From contig NC_006371.1 in NCBI RefSeq assembly GCF_000196255.1, positions 1,158,467 through 1,222,466 on the forward strand: a DNA stretch of 64,000 nt, read 5' to 3'. The position numbers and the translations under genes were made by a program. The notes under the pieces were generated by a model that saw only the letters and a list, made by a program, of their open reading frames with translations, was not told the origin of the DNA and made no database searches. Each line of letters starts with the position of its first letter. The stretch's first letter is position 1. Of the stretch, positions 8,813 through 17,856 are shown in pieces. This DNA comes from Photobacterium profundum SS9 (GTDB lineage Bacteria > Pseudomonadota > Gammaproteobacteria > Enterobacterales > Vibrionaceae).

Positions 8813-10417
8813 TTATTTAACTTGGTTAGTCGATACCTGAGGTTTATTAACTTCCGTCAACAGCCCTTTAAACAGGCTCACACTGCCCAACAGAAGAATA
8901 ATAGTAAACGGCATTGCTGCAATAATGGTGATTGATTGCAGAGCTTGAATAGATTGAGTGCCACCAATCCACAACATAACCATTGCGATAACACCAGAGA
9001 TAACAGCCCAAACTACTTTCTGCTTAACGGGTACTTCTAACTTACCACCCGCAGTCATGCCATCAATAACAATAGAACCCGAATCTAATGTTGTCACAAA
9101 GAAAACGATAATCAGTGCTACAGCAATAAAGGATAGAATATCCCCGAACGGGTAAGCATCTAGCATATGGAACAAGCTTAGAGAGACATCGGTAATCCCT
9201 TGATCTACACCTAACTTCCCAACTTTATCTATTACTTGTTGAATAGCAACGCCACCGAAGATTGACATCCAAGCCGTTGTTACCATTGTAGGAATAAGCA
9301 TTACACAAAGAAGGAATTCGCGAACGGTGCGTCCTCTAGATATACGAGCTACAAACATACCAAAGAAAGGTGCATACGCAACCCACCACGCCCAATAGAA
9401 CACAGTCCAACCATGCAACCACGTTGTATCATCACGACCCGAGGTTTGGCTTAACGGAATAATGTTTTTTACATAACCCGTTACAGCGGTTACTAAGGAA
9501 TCCAATACTGTAGTGAAATTCAAAACAGCAATAAGGCCAAGGAATATAAATGCGATAACCATATTTAGGTTGCTTAGAAACTTAACCCCGCCATCCATAC
9601 CACGCAGAACAGAAATAATGGCTAAGCCCATAATCAATACGATAATGGACTGTTGAAGGTAGATATTATTTTCCATTCCGAAAACATGGCTGATACCACT
9701 AGCCGCCTGTGTGCCCCCTAAACCAAGAGACGTTGCTAGACCAAACAAAGTAACCAATACCGTTAAGATATCAATCACATCACCTGTTTTCCCCCAAACT
9801 CGATCGCCTAATAATGGGTAAAACACAGAGCGCATTGAGAGTGGCAACCCTTTATTGTAAACAAAATAGGCAAGGCAAAGTGCTGTCATGCCATAGATAG
9901 CCCATGCATGTAAGCCCCAATGGAAGACGGTTGCGCCTAATGCCAGTTCACGCCCAGCCTCTGTAAAAGGTTCTACATTAAGCGGAGTTCCAAACCAGTT
10001 AGTAAAGAACGCGGTTGGTTCAGCAACACCCCAAAAAATAAGTCCAATGCCCATACCTGCAGCGAATAACATTGAAATCCAAGAGGCTTTCGAATAATCA
10101 GGAGTCGCTCCTTCCCCGCCTAAGCGAATTTTACCTAAAGGTGAAAACGCTATAATAATGGCAAAGATTAATAATATGTTGGCTCCCCACATAAAGAGGA
10201 AGTCAAAATTTGACAATACAGCGCCTTTAATGGAATCAATAGCTGCTTTTGCATCTGCTGGCGGTAATGCGAGAAGGGTGACAATGAAGAGAATAGATAA
10301 GCCGAGTGAGGCTACGAAAACTGTGTTATGGACATCCATGCCCCATTTACTGATGTTATCTTGACCAACTTGATAATCAGTAGAATCAATACTGTACTTT
10401 TTTGATTTAAAACCCAT
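8813..10417 (-). CDS. BCCT-family betaine/choline/carnitine transporter
   Basis: Inner membrane osmolyte transporter of 534 residues with about 12 helices, driven by Na+ or H+. The BCCT signature segments are clear: GMGIGLIFWGVAEPTAFF in helix 3, HWGLHAWAIYGMTAL in helix 4 and FYWAWWVAYAPFFGMFVARISRG near helix 8, which holds the tryptophan-rich substrate box. The N-terminal tail is short and hydrophilic. It is a single-gene unit with its own terminator. In marine Vibrionaceae such carriers import glycine betaine under salt or pressure stress, but the exact substrate cannot be read from sequence. Confidence 0.92.
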   Translation of the reverse strand: MGFKSKKYSIDSTDYQVGQDNISKWGMDVHNTVFVASLGLSILFIVTLLALPPADAKAAIDSIKGAVLSNFDFLFMWGANILLIFAIIIAFSPLGKIRLGGEGATPDYSKASWISMLFAAGMGIGLIFWGVAEPTAFFTNWFGTPLNVEPFTEAGRELALGATVFHWGLHAWAIYGMTALCLAYFVYNKGLPLSMRSVFYPLLGDRVWGKTGDVIDILTVLVTLFGLATSLGLGGTQAASGISHVFGMENNIYLQQSIIVLIMGLAIISVLRGMDGGVKFLSNLNMVIAFIFLGLIAVLNFTTVLDSLVTAVTGYVKNIIPLSQTSGRDDTTWLHGWTVFYWAWWVAYAPFFGMFVARISRGRTVREFLLCVMLIPTMVTTAWMSIFGGVAIQQVIDKVGKLGVDQGITDVSLSLFHMLDAYPFGDILSFIAVALIIVFFVTTLDSGSIVIDGMTAGGKLEVPVKQKVVWAVISGVIAMVMLWIGGTQSIQALQSITIIAAMPFTIILLLGSVSLFKGLLTEVNKPQVSTNQVK

Positions 10418-10958
10418 AAATTATGATGTCACATATCCGAATCAACGAATATAAGGACCAACTCCATATCCAATTACTACTTGATTGGCTAGCCACACCA
10501 TATAAAAAAACATGATAAAAATCACTGATGTAGGTGATTAATAGCTTTTTCCTCAATCCCAAGTGGCGTATTGTAACACAAAATGGCGCTCCTTGATTAG
10601 ATGTTAGCCAGTAGCTTTAGGGCTTCTCTGTCTGCAAAAAAGGGAAAGACTATGGGATAATTGCGAAACCATGGGCTTCGCAATCAAAAGAACTGACAGA
10701 AATATCTTTAATTGTTGCTGGAATCAACGCATTCTGCAATCATCATAAATGGCTCAAATCTATCCGCGCTACTACTATCTAATCAATACTTGCAACTCAA
10801 TCTGTAGCAGAAATGTGCTACTAATTTTACTCAATTAGCAACGAATGAATTATTTCAGGTATGGAAAAGCCACTTAATTGTGTACCTAGCATTGATAATA
10901 CAGATTACCATGATGTGGAGACTATTAGGTTGACAGTACCTTTGCGAGTTAGCTTACT
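10418..10958. other. Intergenic region between BCCT transporter and PLD gene
   Basis: A 541-base gap that should contain the BCCT promoter and the 3' end of the PLD transcript. A perfect 8-bp inverted repeat, ATTGCGAA with TTCGCAAT, occurs at 10660-10684 without a T tract, so it is a poor terminator and might be an operator. No ORF of interest was seen. Confidence 0.35.
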
Positions 10959-12491
10959 TCACAAATACTTCTCTATTGGCAGTAACTGTAAGAAACGTGA
11001 TTGAAATCGCTCCCATCGACCTGTCTCTGGTTCGCTTTCCCAACTTTTTTGACCAGAATACCAACGGACTTCGCCTTCTTGTAACTTCAAACGCCAGCTA
11101 TTATCCTCGTTCATCGCCTGATCTATATCATCAGCAAGACTTTCAGCAACACTTTGATTTTCAATGACTAGAATAGACTCAGTATTGAGGTAGGTTGAAC
11201 GTAAATTGAAGTTAAAAGAGCCGATACTAGCCACACGTCTATCAAAAACAGCAGACTTTGCATGAAGGCCATAAGCTATTGTCGGTGCGCATTTGGATAC
11301 GTCTCGAGTAGACTCTTCACATAAACTCGTCTCTGGTTTCAACTCAAACAACTGTATGCCGTGTTCAAGCATATCCTGACGTCGACCTGCGTAGCCAGAG
11401 TGGTTAGTCGTTAGGTCATTCGAAGCCATTGAATTAGTCAATGCTTTTATCTGAACTCCATTGCTGGTCAATTCCTGCACCTCTTCTAATTGACGATCAT
11501 CAAATATGAGATATGCAGATTCCAATAATATTTCTTGCTCAGATTCACGAGCTAATTCAGCCAATACTCTGGCAGTCGCCTTCAGTTCACTGGTGTTATC
11601 TTCATCGACTGGTACTGGTCGGTCAGAAACAAAACGAGCTTGAACCCAAGTCATCTCGCCCATCAACTCTTTTAAGAATCGATTTGCTGTTTTATTTCCT
11701 TCTGGCAAGACGGGATAATTCATATAACGAGGAGCAGCCACCTCACCAAACACTGGCATATCTGATGAGGCTTCACCTCCCAGTAAATCAACTGGGTAAG
11801 ACCAACGGCTGTCCCAGTATTCTCCAAAACTAGCTTGGATATCGGTAACTACCGAGCCCATTACCAATACATCGCGGTCACGAAAATTGATTTTATCAGA
11901 AAGATCAAAATATTCATCACCGATATTACGCCCACCAACAATGGAAAAAGCACCATCAACGGTAAATGATTTATTGTGCATGCGGCGGTTTAGACGAGAA
12001 AAATCACCTAAGAAATTTAGCCACTTTGTGACACCACGACGAGTTGGGATAGGATTAAATATGCGGATCTCTATTTGATGGTGAGAATCAAGAGCTACTA
12101 GTAGATCCTCTCGTTCATTAAGATTGATATCATCCAACATTACACGGACTTTAACGCCACGATCGGCAGCTGCTATCAAACGGTTTGCTAGGTAGTGACC
12201 CGACGCATCTGAATTCCATATGTAATACTGGATATCAATGCTGTGTTCGGCGGTTTCGATTAATGCCAACCGCTGAGCCAATGCGTCCCAGCCAGTATCT
12301 TGCAGCAGAACCGCACTCGTTTCTTGTGTAGGCTGTTGAAGCCGATAAATGTCACTCAATTCGGATAATGTACTCGTTAGTGACATGGCTACAGGCTCAT
12401 TAGGATGATTAACCTCTTCGGGAAGTGATGCGCACCCAGTGAGAATAGCGACTAAAAACATCGTTATATTAATACGTTGGAACACAGACAT
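10959..12491 (-). CDS. Phospholipase D-family lipoprotein (cardiolipin synthase-like)
   Basis: Lipoprotein of 510 residues with two phospholipase D HKD motifs. A signal peptide ends in the lipobox AILTGC (Cys20). The first HKD motif is HNKSFTVDGAFSIVGGRN near residue 172 and the second HAKSAVFDRRVASIGSFNFN near residue 415; both have intact His, Lys and Asp. This architecture matches the periplasm-facing YmdC/ClsC-type or related PLD lipoproteins, which transfer phosphatidyl groups. AAGGAAG precedes the ATG. No ymdB-type partner is adjacent. Cardiolipin synthesis is inferred; hydrolase activity is possible. Confidence 0.87.
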   Translation of the reverse strand: MSVFQRINITMFLVAILTGCASLPEEVNHPNEPVAMSLTSTLSELSDIYRLQQPTQETSAVLLQDTGWDALAQRLALIETAEHSIDIQYYIWNSDASGHYLANRLIAAADRGVKVRVMLDDINLNEREDLLVALDSHHQIEIRIFNPIPTRRGVTKWLNFLGDFSRLNRRMHNKSFTVDGAFSIVGGRNIGDEYFDLSDKINFRDRDVLVMGSVVTDIQASFGEYWDSRWSYPVDLLGGEASSDMPVFGEVAAPRYMNYPVLPEGNKTANRFLKELMGEMTWVQARFVSDRPVPVDEDNTSELKATARVLAELARESEQEILLESAYLIFDDRQLEEVQELTSNGVQIKALTNSMASNDLTTNHSGYAGRRQDMLEHGIQLFELKPETSLCEESTRDVSKCAPTIAYGLHAKSAVFDRRVASIGSFNFNLRSTYLNTESILVIENQSVAESLADDIDQAMNEDNSWRLKLQEGEVRWYSGQKSWESEPETGRWERFQSRFLQLLPIEKYL

Positions 12492-12825
12492 TTATTAAAC
12501 TTCCTTTTTAACTTTGAATAACCAATTCTGGTTCTATCTGCTAATCATTTCTGGTGATGCCTGAAATTGATAGGTACTTGTCTATAAAAAATAGTATACC
12601 AAACTGGCTTCCTTCCCCCGCTTACATTGAAATACAATGGGGCAAAAACTTGCTGGAGATGAAAGTCCACTCATGGTCGTACGTTGTTCGATTTGGTCGA
12701 GTCATTCAAAATTATAAAATCGACTATAACTTGTTCAACGTTAATAGAAAAGCCGAGTACATTGAATGTACTCGGCTTTTTCACGTTGATACACTTGCTC
12801 AACTGATCATATCAATCCTAACCGA
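12492..12825. other. Intergenic region upstream of the PLD lipoprotein gene
   Basis: A 334-base gap with the PLD promoter on one side and the terminator at 12748-12781 on the other. A 93-codon plus-strand frame crosses that terminator and is not believed to be a gene. Confidence 0.4.
12748..12781 (-). terminator. Strong intrinsic terminator closing the Fur-linked operon
   Basis: A perfect 13- to 14-bp stem, AAGCCGAGTACATT pairing with AATGTACTCGGCTT around a minimal loop, is flanked by T/A tracts on both sides. It lies 45 bases past the multihaem cytochrome stop on the minus strand and looks bidirectional. Confidence 0.92.
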
Positions 12826-15183
12826 TCAGTTTTGATTATAGGTTTTTACCACTTTTTCCAACTCAATTACTTCTGGATCAGGAATGTTTTCATCTGGATA
12901 TGCGTTACGCACCTTCTCTGTAAGCCCCTTCGCAAAGACTTGATAAAGAACACGTGTTGACACTGTGATGGGATATTGTAGATCTTGCGGTAATTCAAAG
13001 CGCTCGCTACGCGTTTCACCCGATTTAATTCTCGTATCTTTACCAATTTTCACATAGCGCCAAAAACGTAAACCGACAGGCTTGCCGTCTTTATCGACAC
13101 CGACTTTAATGAATTTACGCGCATCTTTCGGTATATAGCCATCTTTCATCACACCACTGGTATATACGATTTTGCCATTTACATCGGTCGCGATAACTTC
13201 CAGCCAAACCTGTCGCCTTGCACCACCCGGCATATCATGCCCAGAATTAACATTGGTGACGTTAGCAACAAACTGATTGCCTTCTTTATTGACTGAAAGG
13301 GTCAATGCCGTTTTTAGTATGTCGATGCTCATTTTCTTGTGTTCTGGATTACGCATCCCAGTGAAGTAATAGTTCCCTCCGACTAGGTGATGTGAACGTA
13401 AGTTCGATTTAACGGGTCCATCATTCGTCGATTGACCACCAACACGATTATCAAAATCAGTTACATCTTGGGTCATGTGACAATCGATGCAGGTTTTATT
13501 TTTCTTCGGATCATCGGGTGCATTGAAAGGCGATGCCAACCACTCACCGAAGTTATCGTTAATATTTGCCCCCTGACCGGTTGTAAATTCATTATGGCAT
13601 GTCGCGCAATATAACGAACTCTGGTACAACTCTGGATTTGAATACGATGCTTTATGCTTCGCTGGAAGTGCGTTAATCTGTTTTTCAGACAACCATTTCA
13701 GCATGCTATTTTTTGCATCTTCAAAGACATAACTCTCGCGGTCTTTAATATTAACGGTCATATCTGTGTTACCACCAGCATTTTCAGCTTTGGTTACCCG
13801 ATGACAGAAAACACACCCTGTTCCACGTTCACTCACAGATTTTCCATGTGCAAATGCTTCTTTTAAATCTTGCCCACCTTTACTGTACATATCGCCAAAA
13901 CCTGACAACGCTTTCGTGTCGTTATTGATCACCATTTGTGGCGCATGGCAACCTCGGCAAAGTACCCGAAACTCTTCCCCTTCACTTTGTGCAGCAACAT
14001 CTTCTTGGAATCGATAGTACGGATGATCCATGTTCATACCATGGTTTGAATCTGCCCACTGATCATAAATGGTAGTATGGCAATCAGCACACTCTGCCGA
14101 ATTAACCCATTCGTCAGGGTGTGTATAACGCTTTTTATCATCAAGTCGAAGCCATGTTGAAAGATAAGGTAAATTTTCAGGGGCTCGAACATATTCATTT
14201 AATGCAGACATCATTTTTGCCGCTTCAAGTGGCGGACTTTCTACACTGATAAGAGGTAAAGCGTCCTCTCTTGGATCACCACCCATTCCGCCTTGTGTCT
14301 TCTGAATTATGTCGATATACGCGCCAATCACATCACCAGCAATCATCTTTCTGACATCGACGTGACCCGTCAACGCATTGCTAAATCGATCTTTTTTACC
14401 ATCTTCCATTAACTGGCGGTTGGTGAAATTAAAACCATCCAAGTGACAGGAATTACAGCTCATCCAAAAGTCTCCCGCCATTGGGAAGTTCGGAGAATCT
14501 GCCATATTGGCACTGTTAAATAAAGTTTTACCTTCACGAAGCTGCTTTGGTAGTGGATCTGCTTTCACCAATTCAGCAAAATTGGCTTGCGTTAATTTAA
14601 CCTTGGCAAATGGACCCACAGCCCCAGTATCAAACTTAGCAATGTCTAATGACATCGCATTTTGTACATAAAGCTCTCGTCCATTAATCAATAGACCTCT
14701 TGGGTTATTGCCGGGAACATTACGGTATATTTGAGTCGCTTTAACCCCACCTTGAAACTTCTTACGACGGTGGCGTTTTTTGTTCTTCTTGCCTTGGCGC
14801 GATAAATCAAACACCATCAGGTCTTCTGAGCCAGCAAGGGTGAAAATGACCTTTTTACCATCATCGGTAAAGGCACCATCATGCGGGTTAGAGACAATTC
14901 GTACCCGATTGCCACTTTCTATTATATTAATTTGCTTAAATAACTGCTTACGCTCATCAATGATTTCATGTTCATCGCCAGCCGTTAGGTCTAAAAGAGA
15001 AATCGTTGGAAAGACTGTCGACTGAAACTGAAAATCATGCCCAAACGACCACAAGACATGAGGTAACCAAGCCTGAGTACCGTCAGGAGAAATTACAATG
15101 TTATCCAGTAAACGAGGTTTGCCCTGAGGGTTTGTTTTAACCGAGTCGGCCTCACTATCCACTAATTGAATTGTTTTAGTCAA
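12826..15183 (-). CDS. Multihaem c-type cytochrome (six CxxCH), 3' part of a frameshifted propeller-cytochrome gene
   Basis: This 785-residue frame has six haem-c attachment motifs, in order CNSCH, CADCH, CRGCH, CVFCH, CATCH and CIDCH, inside a cytochrome c554/hydroxylamine-oxidoreductase-like region (about 220-590). The C-terminal 180 residues look like a beta-sandwich (HDMPGGARRQVWLEV). The first 190 residues continue a beta-propeller. As it stands it would start at a TTG one base past the upstream stop, with no ribosome site and no signal peptide, impossible for a periplasmic c-type cytochrome. Removing one T from GCCTAAATTG at the junction fuses it in frame to the upstream exported frame. 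It is the last unit of the Fur-linked operon, presumably moving electrons in the periplasm or at the cell surface. Confidence 0.85.
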   Translation of the reverse strand: MTKTIQLVDSEADSVKTNPQGKPRLLDNIVISPDGTQAWLPHVLWSFGHDFQFQSTVFPTISLLDLTAGDEHEIIDERKQLFKQINIIESGNRVRIVSNPHDGAFTDDGKKVIFTLAGSEDLMVFDLSRQGKKNKKRHRRKKFQGGVKATQIYRNVPGNNPRGLLINGRELYVQNAMSLDIAKFDTGAVGPFAKVKLTQANFAELVKADPLPKQLREGKTLFNSANMADSPNFPMAGDFWMSCNSCHLDGFNFTNRQLMEDGKKDRFSNALTGHVDVRKMIAGDVIGAYIDIIQKTQGGMGGDPREDALPLISVESPPLEAAKMMSALNEYVRAPENLPYLSTWLRLDDKKRYTHPDEWVNSAECADCHTTIYDQWADSNHGMNMDHPYYRFQEDVAAQSEGEEFRVLCRGCHAPQMVINNDTKALSGFGDMYSKGGQDLKEAFAHGKSVSERGTGCVFCHRVTKAENAGGNTDMTVNIKDRESYVFEDAKNSMLKWLSEKQINALPAKHKASYSNPELYQSSLYCATCHNEFTTGQGANINDNFGEWLASPFNAPDDPKKNKTCIDCHMTQDVTDFDNRVGGQSTNDGPVKSNLRSHHLVGGNYYFTGMRNPEHKKMSIDILKTALTLSVNKEGNQFVANVTNVNSGHDMPGGARRQVWLEVIATDVNGKIVYTSGVMKDGYIPKDARKFIKVGVDKDGKPVGLRFWRYVKIGKDTRIKSGETRSERFELPQDLQYPITVSTRVLYQVFAKGLTEKVRNAYPDENIPDPEVIELEKVVKTYNQN

Positions 15184-15184
15184 T

Positions 15185-15760
15185 TTAGGCTGGTTTCTTG
15201 GTTACATCATAAATAGAAACCTGACCAGACAGCGAATGCGTCACCAGCAGGCGACCATCATCCGTCAGAGCAAGGCCACGAGGTGTTGATGCAGTCTCAA
15301 GCGTTTGCGTGATCTCTCCCTGTCGATTAATGACTAACAATTTATCGCGTTCAAAACTGGTTACATAAAATTGCTGGTTCAACGCATCAAATACCACCCC
15401 AAAAGGACGGGAAGGTACAGCTGTTACTTGTTTAGTTTGTAATGTTTTAGCATCAAGAAGAACAACCTGATCATTTAAATAATCAGTCGCCAATAACAAT
15501 TTGCCATCATTGGTCAGCGCAATGCGTCGAATGTCTCGACCTATGGTTGATTCTTTTACCAACGCACCCGTTTTTCGGTCAAGAATGCTGATACTTCCGG
15601 CATCAAAATTAGCACTGATAATTTGTGTTTTTTTCTGACTAAACAACATTGAACTGCTTTTCTCAGAGCCAAATACCGATTGACTCAACAGTACTAACAT
15701 CAACAGAAAAAGTTGCTTTGCAGGCTTATATTTACTACTTAACATCATTCGCCTATCCAC
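15185..15760 (-). CDS. Exported YVTN-type beta-propeller, 5' part of the frameshifted propeller-cytochrome gene
   Basis: A 191-residue frame with a signal peptide (LFLLMLVLLSQSVFGSE) and four recognisable 40-residue propeller repeats, such as ISANFDAGSISILDRKTGAL and RIALTNDGKLLLATDYLNDQ. It starts at GTG 15760, or at ATG 15748/15745 which sit closer to an AGGCG site. It stops abruptly in the middle of a blade after YDVTKKPA. The next frame resumes with the rest of the blade (TKTIQLVDSEADSV), so the native product is probably one protein of about 976 residues: signal peptide, seven-bladed propeller, six-haem domain. Whether the break is a real mutation, programmed or an assembly error cannot be told. 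Confidence 0.82.
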   Translation of the reverse strand: MDRRMMLSSKYKPAKQLFLLMLVLLSQSVFGSEKSSSMLFSQKKTQIISANFDAGSISILDRKTGALVKESTIGRDIRRIALTNDGKLLLATDYLNDQVVLLDAKTLQTKQVTAVPSRPFGVVFDALNQQFYVTSFERDKLLVINRQGEITQTLETASTPRGLALTDDGRLLVTHSLSGQVSIYDVTKKPA

Positions 15761-15788
15761 TCACATTTCTTCAAGCCAGTAAGCTGAG

Positions 15789-17234
15789 TCACTGACTAAT
15801 TTGATATAAAAAAAGACGTCTTTCACCAATAAATCTTGGGAGGAACTGCGTAACCAACGTCTGCTGATCTAAGCGCGTTCCTGATAATCGCCAAGCACTT
15901 TTAGGAGCCTGTTTCGCCGCTGCACGTAATGCCCATTTACTACTGGGGTAATACATGTCGTAGATTGAATAGCTTGCCAACTGATCGCGCAGTAGGTTTA
16001 CACTGTAGTTGGTACCCACAATATTCACTTGTGGGTGCGCTTTGATCCAAACTATCGCTTGTTGAATCGGTGCTTGCCGCTGTACTGATGAATACGTTTG
16101 ATAACCTAGCGTAAAACAATACAAAACGGCACCAACAGCACAGATGTACGCTGGGTTTATCGACCATTCATTGGCAATATCACTACGCGCTAATAAGGCG
16201 AATTGAACCGAAAAGGCAACTAAAAACAAAAATAGAACAGGTGCCCAGTGTCTTAAATTATCGGGGTTTTGCCCCACAGTTACCCAAACCCAATACATTG
16301 CAGCTATAGCTGCAATCAACGCTAGTTTTTGCTTTATTCCGTGTGATGCTGACTGGTTAACACGCAAGCCAAACCTTGATAAAAATCCGCTATACGTTGC
16401 ACAAAACAGCGATAAAGCAACACACCCAATACCAGCCCAACCAAAACCCTTGTTTAAAGAGACATACCATTGATGAAGGCTATTCGTGTTACCTTCTGCT
16501 GTATTACCCCAAATCGAAAAATGCCCCAACGTAAAACGCCGACCCTCTTCGAAATAAGCAGCGCCATCGTGCGCCCAAATAAAAAGTAAACAACTTACGC
16601 CAATCACAGCAATAACAACGCCGGCTTGTAAATATGCACGTATTGTAGAACCCGTACGATCACCCAAATAGGGTACGAGTAACATCGCGAAGGCTAACGG
16701 CATATAAGAAGGACGCGTCGCCAGCATCAAACCTAACCACAAACCAACCCACCCATTTTTCTGTTGTATTGCTGCAATCAAAGCCATTAGAAACAACATG
16801 ATTGCGGCTGAATCCGACAGCCCACTGAGTGCAATTGACGCCAATAACGGTTGCCCCAACGCCAACAAACAACCAAACGTTGCTGCCGTCCATGAACCGG
16901 AAAGCAAAAACACTAAACGAGCAACCAGTACGGGAATCATCATCGCTGACAATAATGAGACCCATATAGGAGCAACGATTGTATCAACCCAAATAGCGGC
17001 GAGTCGTGCAAAACCAATAAACGCTGGATACCCAGGGAAATGAGGTCGAAATTCCAACACCGAAAAACGTACAACACCCCGTGAAAAATTCAGCGCATCA
17101 TCACTGGTTAACGCCATAGGGAAACTGCGTATCCATCCCCACCACAGTACATATACCGACGTGATGACGAGCAAACAACAAAGCTTATATCTTGTTGTAT
17201 TAAAACGGCTGTTTACCAATAGGGAGTGATACAT
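15789..17234 (-). CDS. Polytopic membrane protein, PMT/ArnT-like glycosyltransferase candidate
   Basis: A 481-residue integral membrane protein with about 11-12 hydrophobic segments. The first periplasmic loop contains TSDDALNFSRGVVRF and FRPHFPGYPAFIGFARL, resembling the acidic loop of GT39/GT83 (dolichyl-phosphate-mannose mannosyltransferase/ArnT) enzymes that use lipid-linked sugars. The C-terminus has a small soluble region (HPQVNIVGTNYSVNLL). It starts 3 bases after the stop of the preceding gene, so it belongs to the Fur-linked operon. A role in glycosylating an exported operon product is inference; the family call is moderate. Confidence 0.6.
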   Translation of the reverse strand: MYHSLLVNSRFNTTRYKLCCLLVITSVYVLWWGWIRSFPMALTSDDALNFSRGVVRFSVLEFRPHFPGYPAFIGFARLAAIWVDTIVAPIWVSLLSAMMIPVLVARLVFLLSGSWTAATFGCLLALGQPLLASIALSGLSDSAAIMLFLMALIAAIQQKNGWVGLWLGLMLATRPSYMPLAFAMLLVPYLGDRTGSTIRAYLQAGVVIAVIGVSCLLFIWAHDGAAYFEEGRRFTLGHFSIWGNTAEGNTNSLHQWYVSLNKGFGWAGIGCVALSLFCATYSGFLSRFGLRVNQSASHGIKQKLALIAAIAAMYWVWVTVGQNPDNLRHWAPVLFLFLVAFSVQFALLARSDIANEWSINPAYICAVGAVLYCFTLGYQTYSSVQRQAPIQQAIVWIKAHPQVNIVGTNYSVNLLRDQLASYSIYDMYYPSSKWALRAAAKQAPKSAWRLSGTRLDQQTLVTQFLPRFIGERRLFLYQISQ

Positions 17235-17237
17235 TAA

Positions 17238-17828
17238 TCATTCATTCAATGGGTTAATTGCATTTATTAACAAATCACGTTGCTGTTTAAATACCGCAGG
17301 ATCAGCGGGCGCTTGACCAACCCCGAACACTCCCGGGTTACCAATTGCGCTCAATACTCCTTGAATTGCCGACATAGCTTGCTGTCGTTGGGTGTCATCA
17401 AGCTTGGGTAACAGCAAATCAAGAAACAATTTACTTTTCACTACCAGTACTTTCGCAACTTGATAATCAGTTAAGTTATTCTCTGCCCCATCTAATCGAC
17501 GAACGATCTCTTCAAATACGGCACGATCCATCACCGACTCAACCTTGGCAGCATCTTTTTCAGCCAAGGCTTGTGTCATGGGGGTCATTAAATCTACTTG
17601 GTGTTCATTAAGTAAATAAGTAAATTCGTCGTTCAAACCATCAACAGTCGATTTAACCGTTGCGAAATCATTATTAGCCAGTGCCTGCATGATGGTTTCT
17701 CGCCCATCAATAACAGGTTCTTTCCCTGCTGCCGCGTAGGAATACGCCTGACTTACTGTGCTGGTCATCAGCCCTAAGCAAACAACGAAGCATAAGCGTA
17801 ATACACGTGCAGATATGAGTAGTTTCAT
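17238..17828 (-). CDS. Small exported helical protein of unknown function
   Basis: A 196-residue protein with a signal peptide ending SQAYSYAAAG and a largely alpha-helical, charged mature part (ETIMQALANNDFATVKSTVD, TDYQVAKVLVVKSKLFLDLL). No family was recognised. It contains no CxxCH and no cysteine after the signal, so it is not a haem protein. An AAGGAG site lies seven bases before the ATG. It sits between the FAD oxidoreductase and the membrane glycosyltransferase in the Fur-linked operon, with gaps of 28 and 3 bases, so it probably acts in the same periplasmic pathway. Confidence 0.75.
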   Translation of the reverse strand: MKLLISARVLRLCFVVCLGLMTSTVSQAYSYAAAGKEPVIDGRETIMQALANNDFATVKSTVDGLNDEFTYLLNEHQVDLMTPMTQALAEKDAAKVESVMDRAVFEEIVRRLDGAENNLTDYQVAKVLVVKSKLFLDLLLPKLDDTQRQQAMSAIQGVLSAIGNPGVFGVGQAPADPAVFKQQRDLLINAINPLNE

Positions 17829-17856
17829 CTATTTCTCCTTGTACCAAAGCATGGCT

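Noticed and set aside
12554..12835. 93-codon plus-strand frame downstream of the PLD promoter
   Set aside because: It crosses a strong terminator hairpin, has no family resemblance and ends inside the multihaem cytochrome gene on the other strand.
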